From: DHVE2 group archaeon
Lineage (GTDB): Archaea; Thermoplasmatota; Thermoplasmata; Thermoplasmatales; Aciduliprofundaceae
NCBI GenBank assembly: GCA_027023265.1
Contig: JALVVV010000018.1
Span: forward strand, 62,001-126,000
Direction: 5' to 3'
DNA length: 64,000 nt
Both the position numbers and the translations under genes were made by a program. Positions 46,040-55,665 of this stretch are shown here, in pieces; position 1 is the first letter of the stretch, and the number at the start of each line of letters is the position of its first letter. Under the pieces are notes generated by a model. That model was not told where the DNA came from. It made no database searches and saw nothing but the letters and a program-made list of their open reading frames with translations.

Positions 46040-47101
46040 TTAATTCAGTTTCACGCGCTCTACCTGAAGCCTATCCCATGTGGGATACTCTTCCACTTCG
46101 TACGCATCCCAGGGGATTTCGAGAGCTATTTCTTCAAGTATGTAAGGAGAGATTTCCACTCTATTTCTCTCTCTGTTTATTCCCATTAAATTCTCCGGCA
46201 CCTGAAAATTCTCCCTGAGATACTGGTAAATTTCCTCTAAATTTTCGCCATGGATAACCCCCAAAATCAGAGTGGCATCGTCGGTGAGCTCCTCGTACTC
46301 CTTCTTGACATTTTTTCCTCTTCTCAGTAACCGCCGGCGCATCTGCACCCCATCCTTGAAAGAAGAGGAGCAATAATGAACAACTATGTCCCAATCCCTG
46401 TCCACAATTCTATATGCAACTTCTTCGCTGCCCTTGACCGCCGAAGACACGTCGTTTTTCGGCTCGTAGCCCCTCGCATTCAACTCGCGGTAATTGGTCT
46501 CCGAGAACTCGAGCTCATTTAGATTCACAAACACGCCTTTCTCGTTTGCGAATTTTACCAATTCCACCAGCTCTTTTTCCATGTCCGGAAGAACGGGAAC
46601 TTCAATGCCCACGCTCATGCCTGATTCGAGAGCCCAGTCAATTCTCTTCTCGTATATGCTTCCCAGCATTTTTGTCCAGAGCTGTGGAGGAGGGTGAAAT
46701 CGGATTTCGTCTAGACCCGCTGCGGATAATTTCTCTATCTTTTCTTTGCTTCCAGATGCAGTGTATAAGTGGATATGGTGCTCTTCCCCGAAATTATCCT
46801 TGAGAAGATGTATATAGTGCACCACGCGGTCCACCATCTCCATGGGGTCTCCCCCTGTTATTCCCGTGCCCTTCGCCTCTATGAGCCTCGCTTCTAAAAG
46901 AACATCTTCATCGCTGTGCACTGGCATCTCGTCCGCAAATACCACATCTTTATTCATTTTCTCTGCACTAAGAGGGCAGTAAAAGCACCCGGCATGGCAA
47001 ATTCCCGTCACAAATAGAACCATTTTAGCGCCTTCTTCGCATAGCTTGCAGCCTTCCACCACTGGTTTGTTGGTGGCAGAACCATTAGGAAGCAGAATCA
47101 T
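46040..47101 (-). CDS. Radical SAM protein (COG2108, PFL-activase-like)
   Basis: 353 residues from ATG 47101. Two cysteines (C18, C21) precede the radical SAM motif CHAGCFYC (C35, C39, C42). GITGGDPMEMVDRVVHYI, HHIHLYTAS and the HPPPQLW segment follow. The reaction is unknown. The open frame extends to 47146 and would add a false hydrophobic N-terminus, but the TATA box GATATATAAA (47121-47130) lies inside it, 25 nt before ATG 47101. Confidence 0.8.
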   Translation of the reverse strand: MILLPNGSATNKPVVEGCKLCEEGAKMVLFVTGICHAGCFYCPLSAEKMNKDVVFADEMPVHSDEDVLLEARLIEAKGTGITGGDPMEMVDRVVHYIHLLKDNFGEEHHIHLYTASGSKEKIEKLSAAGLDEIRFHPPPQLWTKMLGSIYEKRIDWALESGMSVGIEVPVLPDMEKELVELVKFANEKGVFVNLNELEFSETNYRELNARGYEPKNDVSSAVKGSEEVAYRIVDRDWDIVVHYCSSSFKDGVQMRRRLLRRGKNVKKEYEELTDDATLILGVIHGENLEEIYQYLRENFQVPENLMGINRERNRVEISPYILEEIALEIPWDAYEVEEYPTWDRLQVERVKLN

Positions 47102-47120
47102 AAAACAAGCAAGAAAAGCG

Positions 47121-47130
47121 GATATATAAA
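47121..47130 (-). promoter_or_regulatory. TATA box of the radical SAM gene
   Basis: The minus strand reads TTTATATATC, centred 25 nt before ATG 47101. It fixes a leaderless start. Confidence 0.55.
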
Positions 47131-47142
47131 CCATGCGACCTT

Positions 47143-47808
47143 TCAATCAACCCTGCCAAATGCCCAGAAAGTTGGTACGTAGAGCAAATTTCCGTATCCT
47201 ATATTCCCTTCCAAATTTAAAATCCTCTTTTCAAATTCAATCATTTCTATCATATCTTTATGTGATGTGATGAGAGGAACCGTACCCATCTCAAAATCGT
47301 CAAATAATTCGGAGAAAAGCCCGAAAAGATTGAGCCCCGCATCAGGATTCCCTCCTCTTTTCAATATAAACTCCCTGCTATTCTCTGCAAGACTTCTCAG
47401 AAATGAAGAATCGCATACCGCGCCGCTCCAGTACGGCTCGGCAAAAATGGCCACGTACTTTTTAGACACGCGACGCATTTCATTCAGGATAACCTTCGGC
47501 TCTTTGTTCCACATTAAAAGGTAATTACCGTAAACCAGATCGAAAGATTTATCAGGAAAAGGAATGCGCTTTGCGTCTCCAAAAAAAGCGTCCAAGCCCC
47601 GATTCTTTGCACAGTTCACCTCAGAAATAGCCGAGTCTATACCTGCAACATACTGTACGCCCTTCATATTTTCCATCACGTAACCACAACCGCACCCCAC
47701 TTCAAGGGCAGATGTGACACCACGCATACGGCCAAGCAGGTACCTGTGCCAGTTCTTCATCCACTCCGCCTGAGCTTTCTGCAAATTAACCGGAATCTCG
47801 CCGCTCAT
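47143..47808 (-). CDS. Class I SAM-dependent methyltransferase
   Basis: 221 residues with motif I ALEVGCGCGYVMENM, the acidic loop VAGIDSA, DAFFGDAKRIPFPDKSFDLVYG (UbiE/Methyltransf_11 pattern) and VILNEMRRVSKKYVAIFAEPYW. The substrate is unknown. It lies 41 nt upstream of the radical SAM gene, which has its own promoter. Confidence 0.8.
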   Translation of the reverse strand: MSGEIPVNLQKAQAEWMKNWHRYLLGRMRGVTSALEVGCGCGYVMENMKGVQYVAGIDSAISEVNCAKNRGLDAFFGDAKRIPFPDKSFDLVYGNYLLMWNKEPKVILNEMRRVSKKYVAIFAEPYWSGAVCDSSFLRSLAENSREFILKRGGNPDAGLNLFGLFSELFDDFEMGTVPLITSHKDMIEMIEFEKRILNLEGNIGYGNLLYVPTFWAFGRVD

Positions 47809-47954
47809 CGCGAGGGATATCCCTATCTATATTAACATTCTCGCCCACAGTCAGAAATGAACTGTGAACATTCATCACAAAATAGAATATGCACCGGCTC
47901 AACATTAAGAAGAAACATAGAAAAATATTTTATCCATAATCTCTTTTTAGAAGT

Positions 47955-48848
47955 GTGAAATGCATAATATGTGGGCGTGAGTCCTCAAAGCCCATATGCG
48001 AGGTCTGCTCCAAGGCAATCGCCATGGATTTTCCATTTATACTGCATAGAGGTATGGCGCTTAGCGATGAGAGCAGCAATTTAGATGATGAAAATACACA
48101 GCGTAGTATTTTATTTCAACGCGATTTACAAAGGCTTAACGAACTGGCAAAACGCGCCCTTAATGGAGAAGAAGTAAACTTTCTGCTTTTAGCGAGATAT
48201 GCACTACTCTTTCACGAGAAGTTCTCATTCTTCTTAAACAATTTTGAGCTGGGAGACAATTACTATTTGACTCTTGCAAAAAATTTTGCATCTAAAATAG
48301 AAGGAGATGATGGAAAATTTCTGCTGGCAAAAATACACGTGAACATGGGAGAGCTGGACGAAGCTGAGGAGATAATGAGCAAGATATGGAAAAAAGACAG
48401 GAAATTTGCCATGTTTTACGGAGAGATTTTGGTAAAGGGAGGTAAGTGGGGAAGAGCCATAGAGATTTACAATGAACTACTATCCAATTCCCCTGAGGAT
48501 GAAGAGCTGTGGATGATGATGGCTGATGCAATATGCGCATCTGGAAACTACGAAGAGGCAGAACGTGCATATTTAAGAGTGCTCCAGTATGACCAGAACA
48601 ACGCCCTTGCATGGTACAAGAGGGGAAAGTGCCTGATTAACGCAGGCAAATGGGGCGGTGCTCTGCAATCATTTCAGACAGCAACCAGAAAGGACCCCTC
48701 GTTGAAGGATGCATACGAGGAAATGCTGAAAATCCTGATGGACAGGGGAATGTACAGTAGAGCACTCGAAACACTCAAAAAGATGAAAGAAGCAGGATTT
48801 GACGTGGATGAGAGAATGGCAGAGGTGGAGGAGGCGATGCACTCTTGA
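47955..48848 (+). CDS. Zn-ribbon plus TPR protein
   Basis: 297 residues. An N-terminal zinc knuckle pair (CIICGRESSKPICEVC, residues 3-18) is followed by a helical region and five or so TPR units (ELLSNSPEDEELWMMMADAICASG and following). It starts at GTG 47955 and couples by a 4-nt TTGA overlap to the larger TPR protein. Probably a scaffold; no enzymatic motif is visible. Confidence 0.75.
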   Translation: MKCIICGRESSKPICEVCSKAIAMDFPFILHRGMALSDESSNLDDENTQRSILFQRDLQRLNELAKRALNGEEVNFLLLARYALLFHEKFSFFLNNFELGDNYYLTLAKNFASKIEGDDGKFLLAKIHVNMGELDEAEEIMSKIWKKDRKFAMFYGEILVKGGKWGRAIEIYNELLSNSPEDEELWMMMADAICASGNYEEAERAYLRVLQYDQNNALAWYKRGKCLINAGKWGGALQSFQTATRKDPSLKDAYEEMLKILMDRGMYSRALETLKKMKEAGFDVDERMAEVEEAMHS

Positions 48849-51271
48849 GTGTTTTGGAAAAACTGAAAAACATGCCCATTGGGGAGTTTTACCGCGTGTG
48901 CAATCGCTTAGTAAAGGAAATGGGATTTTTAGTCCGCACAGGCGTCTATCGCGATAATGAGGTAGTAATAGATGCCATCATGCCCGTACCTGGCGGAGAT
49001 ATAAGGTACATAATAATATTCGTAAGAAAGGATATACTTTACTCCAGCGATGTGGAAGATTTGATAGATTTCGAAACAATGCAGATAAGGTGGATGCTCG
49101 TAACAACAGGCACTGTTGATCCGGACGCAAAATCAAGGATACCACATAACATGGATGTCACCATCATGGATGGTGGAGACCTTGAAAGACTCGTGCTTGA
49201 GTTCGGTATATTGGAAGAAGAGTCAGATAAGGGGAGCTACCTTCCGAGTGCGGGGAAACTCGACGAGGAGCTTGACTGGGCAGAGGAGTTTCTGAAAAAC
49301 AAGAACTACGAAAAAGCGATGGAACACCTGGACAAAGCTCTGAAAATAAAGATTACATCCCGGGGTCTTAAGCTGAAAGCAAAGATTCTGGGTGAAATGG
49401 GAAAATACGATGAGGCAATAGAAATTCTAAAAAAAGTACTGGTTGAAGATGTAAGGGATGACGAGGCATGGTTCATACTTGCAAAGATTTTGGAAAATAT
49501 GGGTCGTGATGAGGAGGCGGAGGAGGCATACGCCCAGTGCGTAAGGTTCAACCCCAGAAATCTCAACTGCTGGCTAAACAGGGGAAACGTTCTTTTTTCT
49601 CAGGAAAAGCTCGATGAGGCACTACTGTGCTACGACAATGCCCTTAAAATAAATCAGAACCTCCCCGACGCATGGAATAACAGGGGAATAGTGCTCAAGC
49701 ACAAGGGAAAATACGATGAAGCGATGAGAAGTTACAACGCCGCACTCAAATATGACCCGGATTTCGCAAAGAGCTACCTTAACAAGGCCATTTTGTTCTA
49801 CGAGATGAGAAGGTATGAAGAGGCGGAAAACGAAGCTTATGAATATCTGAAAAGGGAGAAAAGCGATGATGGATACGTGCTTCTCGCAAATATATACCTT
49901 AAAAGGCAAATGATGAACAAGGCAGAGGAAATGGCAAGAAAAGCGCTCGAAATTAACCCTGGGAACGTGGAAGCAAGGGAAATTCTGAGAAAGCTCCACG
50001 GTGAAGAGGAAAGTGCGGCAAGTGAAGAGGTTAAAAGAGGAATAGCAGAAATACTATCCAAAATACCCAAGGATTTGGAAATTCCCCGCAAACTGCTAAA
50101 AGAGGCAAAAGAACTGTCTGAAGAGGGAAATCTAAAAGAGGCAAGGGAAAAGCTCTGGGAGGCAAGGGAGTGGATTAACAGGTACGTGGACGAGCAGGCA
50201 TCCAAGATGGCGCTTATAGAAGACATTATGGAAATCTCCACCGAAATTGGAGAAAAACCGCCAGATAACCTTGAAAATATGTCTTTAGAAGAGCTTAGAA
50301 ACCTGAGAAGCGAAATGATTATAAGAATAAGGAGAAACGGCATGGAAGACCGCACGAAAGAAAAGCTCCTAAAATCTCTGGATATCATACGAGAAGACAT
50401 GATTAAAGCAGGCATAATAAGTGATGATTTAGATTCACATATAGAAGAAACAAGGGCACTGATAAATGATGGAAAATTCTCAGAGGCCATTGAAAATTTG
50501 ATTAAAGTGAGCGCAAAGGTTGAAAGAAAGCATCTTGACGAGTTGAAAGAATATCTGATTAAAGATACCATAGAGCTCCTTTCAGATGCGGGAATGAAAC
50601 CACCTGATAATTTAGAAGATATGGATATGACCACCATTAGAGAATTAAGAAAAGAGGCTATTACAAAAATAAAAGAAAAGGGTGTGAAGAATAACAAAGA
50701 AGCAGGAGGAGACGTTGGAGACCTCAGGGGCATGGTTGCCGCATTGACAGGGGGTGCTATGAGCAGTGCCATGAGTAACAAAGCTCAAGGAAAGATAGAC
50801 CTCAAAGAAGAGCTAATAAGCGATATAAAAGAACTCTCTGAAATATCCGAGCGCGGTATCCCCGAAGAGCTTGGAGCGCTTTCCATTGAAGAACTTCGAA
50901 ATATAAGAAAATCCATAATAGAAGAGATAAAATCAGGAGCAAAAACAAATAATGAGCAAAAAATGGATTATCCTCGCGGGTTCGGGCAGATTTTGCTGGA
51001 GCTTGGTAAGACAGAAGAATTATTTAACAAAGATATAAACGAAGATGAGTTTCTTGCCAATGCACGGGGTATTACTTATTTTGAGAGAGGTGAATACGAC
51101 AAGGCTCTTGAGCAGTTCAAAAGGGCAGTTATACTTAATCCAGATTTTGAGGAGGCAGAATTTAACCTTGGATACACATTGCTAAAGATGGGAAGAAATG
51201 ATGAGGCTATGATCCATCTAAAGAAAGTTCATATGGAGAACATGCTTAAAAAGAAAAATCTAAATCCATGA
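48845..51271 (+). CDS. Mrr-like restriction-endonuclease fold fused to TPR repeats
   Basis: 808 residues. Residues 1-125 resemble a Mrr-type nuclease fold (VCNRLVKEMGF, VVIDAIMP with D43, then FVRK with K62, and VTTGTVDPDAKSR), but the usual Glu/Gln two residues before the lysine is Val60, so catalysis is doubtful. TPR units follow (about 150-385), then a long helical, Glu/Lys-rich part with three repeats of IPEELGALSIEELR type, and a last TPR pair (about 735-800). It starts at TTG 48845 (or 48854), overlapping the previous stop. The K+ channel gene begins 16 nt later. Confidence 0.65.
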   Translation: MSVLEKLKNMPIGEFYRVCNRLVKEMGFLVRTGVYRDNEVVIDAIMPVPGGDIRYIIIFVRKDILYSSDVEDLIDFETMQIRWMLVTTGTVDPDAKSRIPHNMDVTIMDGGDLERLVLEFGILEEESDKGSYLPSAGKLDEELDWAEEFLKNKNYEKAMEHLDKALKIKITSRGLKLKAKILGEMGKYDEAIEILKKVLVEDVRDDEAWFILAKILENMGRDEEAEEAYAQCVRFNPRNLNCWLNRGNVLFSQEKLDEALLCYDNALKINQNLPDAWNNRGIVLKHKGKYDEAMRSYNAALKYDPDFAKSYLNKAILFYEMRRYEEAENEAYEYLKREKSDDGYVLLANIYLKRQMMNKAEEMARKALEINPGNVEAREILRKLHGEEESAASEEVKRGIAEILSKIPKDLEIPRKLLKEAKELSEEGNLKEAREKLWEAREWINRYVDEQASKMALIEDIMEISTEIGEKPPDNLENMSLEELRNLRSEMIIRIRRNGMEDRTKEKLLKSLDIIREDMIKAGIISDDLDSHIEETRALINDGKFSEAIENLIKVSAKVERKHLDELKEYLIKDTIELLSDAGMKPPDNLEDMDMTTIRELRKEAITKIKEKGVKNNKEAGGDVGDLRGMVAALTGGAMSSAMSNKAQGKIDLKEELISDIKELSEISERGIPEELGALSIEELRNIRKSIIEEIKSGAKTNNEQKMDYPRGFGQILLELGKTEELFNKDINEDEFLANARGITYFERGEYDKALEQFKRAVILNPDFEEAEFNLGYTLLKMGRNDEAMIHLKKVHMENMLKKKNLNP

Positions 51272-51287
51272 TTAATATAGGGAACTG

Positions 51288-52232
51288 ATGGCTTTCACTT
51301 TAAAAAACAGAATCATACTCTTCGTTTTGATGGTCGTCTCTTATGTGCTCTTTGGCGTGCTGGGATACATACTCATAAGAATTTACGTGGAGCACCATCC
51401 TGCAAGTCTTACCGATGCTATATATTTCAGTGTGGCCACAATATCAACTCTGGGATATTATCCACCCGGGACAACTCTGACAAGCGAAATCGGTAAATGG
51501 TTCCACATAGCGTATCTCACCGTAGGACTGGGTGTCATCTTTGGCGGGATACAAACCGTAGTTGGACCGTGGCTGGAAATGAAAATAAAGAAGGCGGAGA
51601 AGGGATGGGGAAAACCTCTACCAAAAGATGAGCACGTGATCATATGCGGCAACAACGAGCTGACATCATACCTGACCTCAAAGCTCAAAATTTTAGGCAT
51701 TCCATTCGTTGTTGTGGACAAAAATCCCCCCGAGAACATGCCCCACGTGGAAGGTGATTGCTCGGAAATAGTGAACCTCAAAAAAGCAAACATAGGAAGG
51801 GCATCAGCGTTAATCGCTTTGAAAGATGACAAGGATAACGCCATAATAGCGCTAACTGCAAGAAACCTAAACGAAGAGTTAAATATAATATCCCTTGCAA
51901 ACTCCATGAAGAGTGAAGAGATACTAAAAAAATCAGGGGCTAATACGGTAATATCCAAGGATAAGGTCCTGGGAAGCACCATAGAGCTCTGGGCAAAGGG
52001 AGACTTCAAGTACGATATTTTCGCCTCATCGAACAGGTTACCCGTGAAAGAAAAAAGAATAAAAACCGCGCTGTCCGGCAAAAAAATTTCAGATTTGAGA
52101 TTCAGAGAGAAATACGGCACAATTTTAGCCGTTCACAGGGGTGACAGAGTAATTACGGACCCGGCCCCGGGATTCACGTTAAAAAGCGGAGATGTAGTTA
52201 TTTATGTACCAAACGAGGGTGATGCATCATGA
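51288..52232 (+). CDS. Two-helix potassium channel with RCK (TrkA-N/TrkA-C) domains
   Basis: 314 residues. Two membrane helices (about 9-31 and 70-92) flank a pore loop with filter T54-L55-G56-Y57-Y58. The canonical TVGYG has its last glycine replaced by tyrosine. A Rossmann RCK domain follows (HVIICGNNELTSYL), then a TrkA-C domain (KRIKTALSGKKISDLRF). The architecture is that of MthK. It couples by ATGA to a second RCK protein and sits 16 nt behind the large TPR gene. Confidence 0.88.
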   Translation: MAFTLKNRIILFVLMVVSYVLFGVLGYILIRIYVEHHPASLTDAIYFSVATISTLGYYPPGTTLTSEIGKWFHIAYLTVGLGVIFGGIQTVVGPWLEMKIKKAEKGWGKPLPKDEHVIICGNNELTSYLTSKLKILGIPFVVVDKNPPENMPHVEGDCSEIVNLKKANIGRASALIALKDDKDNAIIALTARNLNEELNIISLANSMKSEEILKKSGANTVISKDKVLGSTIELWAKGDFKYDIFASSNRLPVKEKRIKTALSGKKISDLRFREKYGTILAVHRGDRVITDPAPGFTLKSGDVVIYVPNEGDAS

Positions 52233-52798
52233 TCGTGTGCGGATACAACAGCATAACCAAAAACCTGAACGCAAAATTCATAGACCATAGCTTTGACGAA
52301 GAGAGAGAGAATTTCATATGGGGAAATCCAGAAGACCCGGAAACTCTGAAAAAAGCAGGTATAGATAAGGAAGATATACTAATAGCAGCTACAGACGATG
52401 ACAAAAGAAACATATACATAACGCTTTTAGCGAGAAATCTGAATCCATTCCTAAACATAGGGGTAATCCTAAAAAGAAGGGAGAACGTTGAAAAGGCATA
52501 CAAGGCCGGCGCCAATAATGTTTTGCTGGAGAGCGAAATAATTGGGAGAGAGATTCTAAATTCATTTCTAAATCCCAGAGCTGCAGAGCTGATTAACATG
52601 GTTATGTTCTCTGACACGGTTAACATGTATGCAATCCAGCTTCCAAGAATGTACGTGGGACGGAGGCTAAGAGACACAGACATAAGAGACAGAGTTGGCA
52701 ACGTTGTGGCAATTAAAAGGGGCGAGAAAATCATAAAGAATCCAGGCCCAAAAACACTACTGAAAAAGGGCGACGTACTGATTTTCTTCAAGAAATAA
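52229..52798 (+). CDS. Stand-alone RCK (TrkA-N/TrkA-C) protein
   Basis: 189 residues. A Rossmann half beginning MIVCGYNSITKNL is shortened: the GxGxxG turn is missing and only the second half (DILIAATDDDKRNIYITLLAR) is normal. The TrkA-C domain (MYVGRRLRDTDIRDRVGNVVAIKRG) is complete. It probably joins the RCK ring of the channel encoded just upstream, without nucleotide binding of its own. Confidence 0.85.
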   Translation: MIVCGYNSITKNLNAKFIDHSFDEERENFIWGNPEDPETLKKAGIDKEDILIAATDDDKRNIYITLLARNLNPFLNIGVILKRRENVEKAYKAGANNVLLESEIIGREILNSFLNPRAAELINMVMFSDTVNMYAIQLPRMYVGRRLRDTDIRDRVGNVVAIKRGEKIIKNPGPKTLLKKGDVLIFFKK

Positions 52799-52855
52799 AG
52801 GGAATTTCACAAATTTAAAATATTAAAACTGCTTATTACCTGCAGGTGCTTTCAC

Positions 52856-54037
52856 ATGGATAAAGAGGATGTGGACATTCTGGGATACGATTATGATAAG
52901 GATGAGTTGACGCGTCAGATCAGAGTGCTTGAAGATGAAAAAAGGTATCTGGAGTCAGAGCTCAGAAGGCTCCAGAATGAGATTAATAGGCTCAGAAAAG
53001 AAATTAGCAAAATGAAATCACCGCCCCTTTTGATGGGAGTTATAGAAGAAGTCATAGATAAAAACAGGATAATCGTACACAGCAGTGCTGGACCGTCATT
53101 TATTGTAACAGCATCCACGTTCGTATCTCCAGAGGAGCTGCGCCCAGGGAAGAGGGTTGCTTTAAACAAGCAAACTTTCTCCATAGTTCATACTTTACCA
53201 GAAATATATGACCCAGACGTTAGTGCTGCAGAGGTAATAGAAAAGCCAGAAGTTACGTATGATGATATTGGGGGTCTTGAAAAGCAAATAAGGGAAATAA
53301 GGGAAACCGTAGAGCTACCACTTCTAAAACCGGAACTTTACAAGAAAGTGGGTATTGAGCCACCAAAGGGAGTTCTGTTAGCAGGACCCCCCGGCACCGG
53401 AAAAACACTTCTGGCAAAGGCTGTGGCGCACCACACCAATGCCACATTCATAAGGACCGTAGGCAGTGAGCTCGTGAGAAAGTACATAGGAGAGGGGGCA
53501 AAACTTGTTCGCGACCTGTTTGCCCTTGCCAAGAAAAAAGCACCAACGATACTGTTCATCGACGAATTGGATGCCGTGGGTGCTAGAAGAATGGACATGG
53601 CAACCTCAGGAGACAGAGAAGTGCAGAGAACATTAATGCAGCTCCTTGCAGAGATGGATGGCTTTGAGCCGCTTGATAACGTGAAAATTATTGCCGCCAC
53701 CAACAGGCCAGACATTTTGGATCCGGCACTACTCAGGCCAGGAAGATTTGACAGAATAATACTTGTTCCATACCCCGATATGACTGCAAGGCTGGAAATC
53801 CTCAAGATACACACCAAAAACATGAACCTGAAGGACGTGGATTTGGAGCTAATAGCGAAGAAGACGGACGGTTTTAGCGGTGCAGACCTGAAAGTAATAT
53901 GCATGGAAGCGGGAATGTTCGCTATAAGAAACGAGCGCGACTACGTGGTGCATGATGACTTTGAGATGGCCATCAAGAAATTCCTACACGCAGATGAGAT
54001 TCGCAAAGAGAGCCCGTCCGAGCAGATGTTCGCGTGA
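52856..54037 (+). CDS. pan: Proteasome-activating nucleotidase PAN
   Basis: 393 residues: N-terminal coiled coil (about 15-55), OB fold, then the AAA+ domain with Walker [10 protein letters not shown], Walker [12 protein letters not shown], second-region-of-homology [17 protein letters not shown] and the lid. The C-terminus is QMFA. Phe in place of Tyr gives a HbYX-like M-F-A end that could still open the 20S gate. It unfolds proteins for the proteasome. herA starts within the last codons (GTGA). Confidence 0.94.
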   Translation: MDKEDVDILGYDYDKDELTRQIRVLEDEKRYLESELRRLQNEINRLRKEISKMKSPPLLMGVIEEVIDKNRIIVHSSAGPSFIVTASTFVSPEELRPGKRVALNKQTFSIVHTLPEIYDPDVSAAEVIEKPEVTYDDIGGLEKQIREIRETVELPLLKPELYKKVGIEPPKGVLLAGPPGTGKTLLAKAVAHHTNATFIRTVGSELVRKYIGEGAKLVRDLFALAKKKAPTILFIDELDAVGARRMDMATSGDREVQRTLMQLLAEMDGFEPLDNVKIIAATNRPDILDPALLRPGRFDRIILVPYPDMTARLEILKIHTKNMNLKDVDLELIAKKTDGFSGADLKVICMEAGMFAIRNERDYVVHDDFEMAIKKFLHADEIRKESPSEQMFA

Positions 54038-54042
54038 TTGGA

Positions 54043-55533
54043 ATGAGCGAAGTAGATAGCATAGAAAAACAGGAGCAAGACAATCCAGGACTTAAAAAAG
54101 CAGGAGTCATTTACGGAGACGTAGGCACCACGGAGTTCACATGTACAATTACAAGCGCCAAAGTTGAGCAGGGAGATTACGTGCAGGTTTTGCACGAGAA
54201 GTTTGGATGGGTGCTTGGAAGAATAGATGAAATAAAAAGGAAAACCAATCTCACCGTGGACAAAGCGAAAGAATTGATGAATGGAAGTGATGTAGATATT
54301 CAGGAGACCATACTTGCAAAAGTGGTTGTCATAGGATATCGAGATGAAAAAGGACTTTTGCAGTATCCGAGAATTCCTTTCAATGTTGGAAGCATCGTCT
54401 ATCTGGCACAAGACGAGTTCATAAGAAAGGTAATTGGGTTAAAAGATATTGAAAAAAGCGGAGCTTACATTGGCAGATTGTTCAAACACAAGAACATAAG
54501 GATATACTTGGACATCAACATAATGGTACAAAAGCATGTAAGTGTTTTAGCCAAAACTGGAGCAGGAAAGAGCTATCTAACAGGAGTTTTAATGGAAGAG
54601 TTACTAAAAAAGGATGTCACTGCCATAATAATAGACCCGCATGGGGAGTATCCCTCTTTGAAGATACCTGCCAAAAAAACAAAAATCCATGATGAATTTG
54701 GAGTCACTCCGAGAGGCTACGCTTCAAAAATAAAAATATTCTCCCCGGATACCGAACTGAACGAAGCTAAACCCTTGAAATTTACCCTTGCCTCCATGAC
54801 TCCCCGAGAATTGATAAACCTCATGAGCCTTGATACGAGGCAGTTCCTGATTCCCCTTAGAAAAGCAATGGATTTGCTTAGAACATCTCGTCAGTTTTTC
54901 GATGTGAAGGACATAATTAGGGTTCTTGAAAGTGAGGATTCACCTACCCTTTCACCACTAATTGCACAGTTAGAATATCTATCGGAGATGGGCATATTTG
55001 CAAGAAAAGGCACGAGAATAGACGATATTGTAACCAAGGGCAAGGTTTCCATAATAAATCTCAGAGGAGTTGCTCCAGACATCCAGGAATTGGTAGTACA
55101 GAGGCTCTCCATGGCTTTGTTTGAGCTGAGAAAGAGAAATAAAATACCGCCTCTCATGTTAGTAGTGGAAGAAGCGCATAACTATGTGCCCCAGCAGGGA
55201 ATGGCCGCATCAAGTAAAATTTTAAGAACCATTGCAAGCGAAGGCCGCAAGTTTGGGCTTGGGCTATGCATAATCTCCCAGCGCCCTGCTAAAATAGATA
55301 AAAATGTGCTATCACAGTGCAACACACAAATAATACTACGCGTTACCAACCCAAATGATTTGAGAGCAATAGGTAATTCTGTAGAAAATCTAACAAAGGG
55401 CTCTTTGGAGGATATACAGAGATTGCCAATAGGCGTGGCACTCGTCACAGGGGGAAACATATCCATGCCTCTTTTTGTGGAAATAAGACCACGGGAGACA
55501 AAGCACGGTGGCGAGAGTGTGAAAGTAATCTAA
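54043..55533 (+). CDS. herA: HerA-type DNA translocase/helicase (HAS-barrel, DUF87)
   Basis: 496 residues. The N-terminal HAS barrel (about 15-140) is followed by the RecA-like ATPase with Walker A AKTGAGKSYLTG, IIIDPHGEYPSLK, Walker B LMLVVEEAHNYVPQ and the ISQRPAKIDKNVLSQCNTQIILR sensor/arginine region. HerA partners NurA in end resection, with Mre11-Rad50; none of these is in the window, so it could also be a HerA paralogue with another partner. ATG 54043 is preferred to GTG 54034, which forms part of the GTGAT Shine-Dalgarno match. Confidence 0.9.
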   Translation: MSEVDSIEKQEQDNPGLKKAGVIYGDVGTTEFTCTITSAKVEQGDYVQVLHEKFGWVLGRIDEIKRKTNLTVDKAKELMNGSDVDIQETILAKVVVIGYRDEKGLLQYPRIPFNVGSIVYLAQDEFIRKVIGLKDIEKSGAYIGRLFKHKNIRIYLDINIMVQKHVSVLAKTGAGKSYLTGVLMEELLKKDVTAIIIDPHGEYPSLKIPAKKTKIHDEFGVTPRGYASKIKIFSPDTELNEAKPLKFTLASMTPRELINLMSLDTRQFLIPLRKAMDLLRTSRQFFDVKDIIRVLESEDSPTLSPLIAQLEYLSEMGIFARKGTRIDDIVTKGKVSIINLRGVAPDIQELVVQRLSMALFELRKRNKIPPLMLVVEEAHNYVPQQGMAASSKILRTIASEGRKFGLGLCIISQRPAKIDKNVLSQCNTQIILRVTNPNDLRAIGNSVENLTKGSLEDIQRLPIGVALVTGGNISMPLFVEIRPRETKHGGESVKVI

Positions 55534-55665
55534 ATGCAGATTTTATTATTATAACTACACAACCCGCACTTTTATTTACATTGCAAAGGGTAACAAACGT
55601 CGAAAAATTCCCAATTTTCAGGTGTTAACAGGAAAACTTTATATTGTAGTGTGACAATATCTACC

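Noticed and set aside
49837-50781. 314-codon minus-strand frame opposite the TPR protein
   Set aside because: The translation is almost only Ser, Ile, Leu and Phe, the mirror of Glu/Lys-rich helices. It is a shadow frame.
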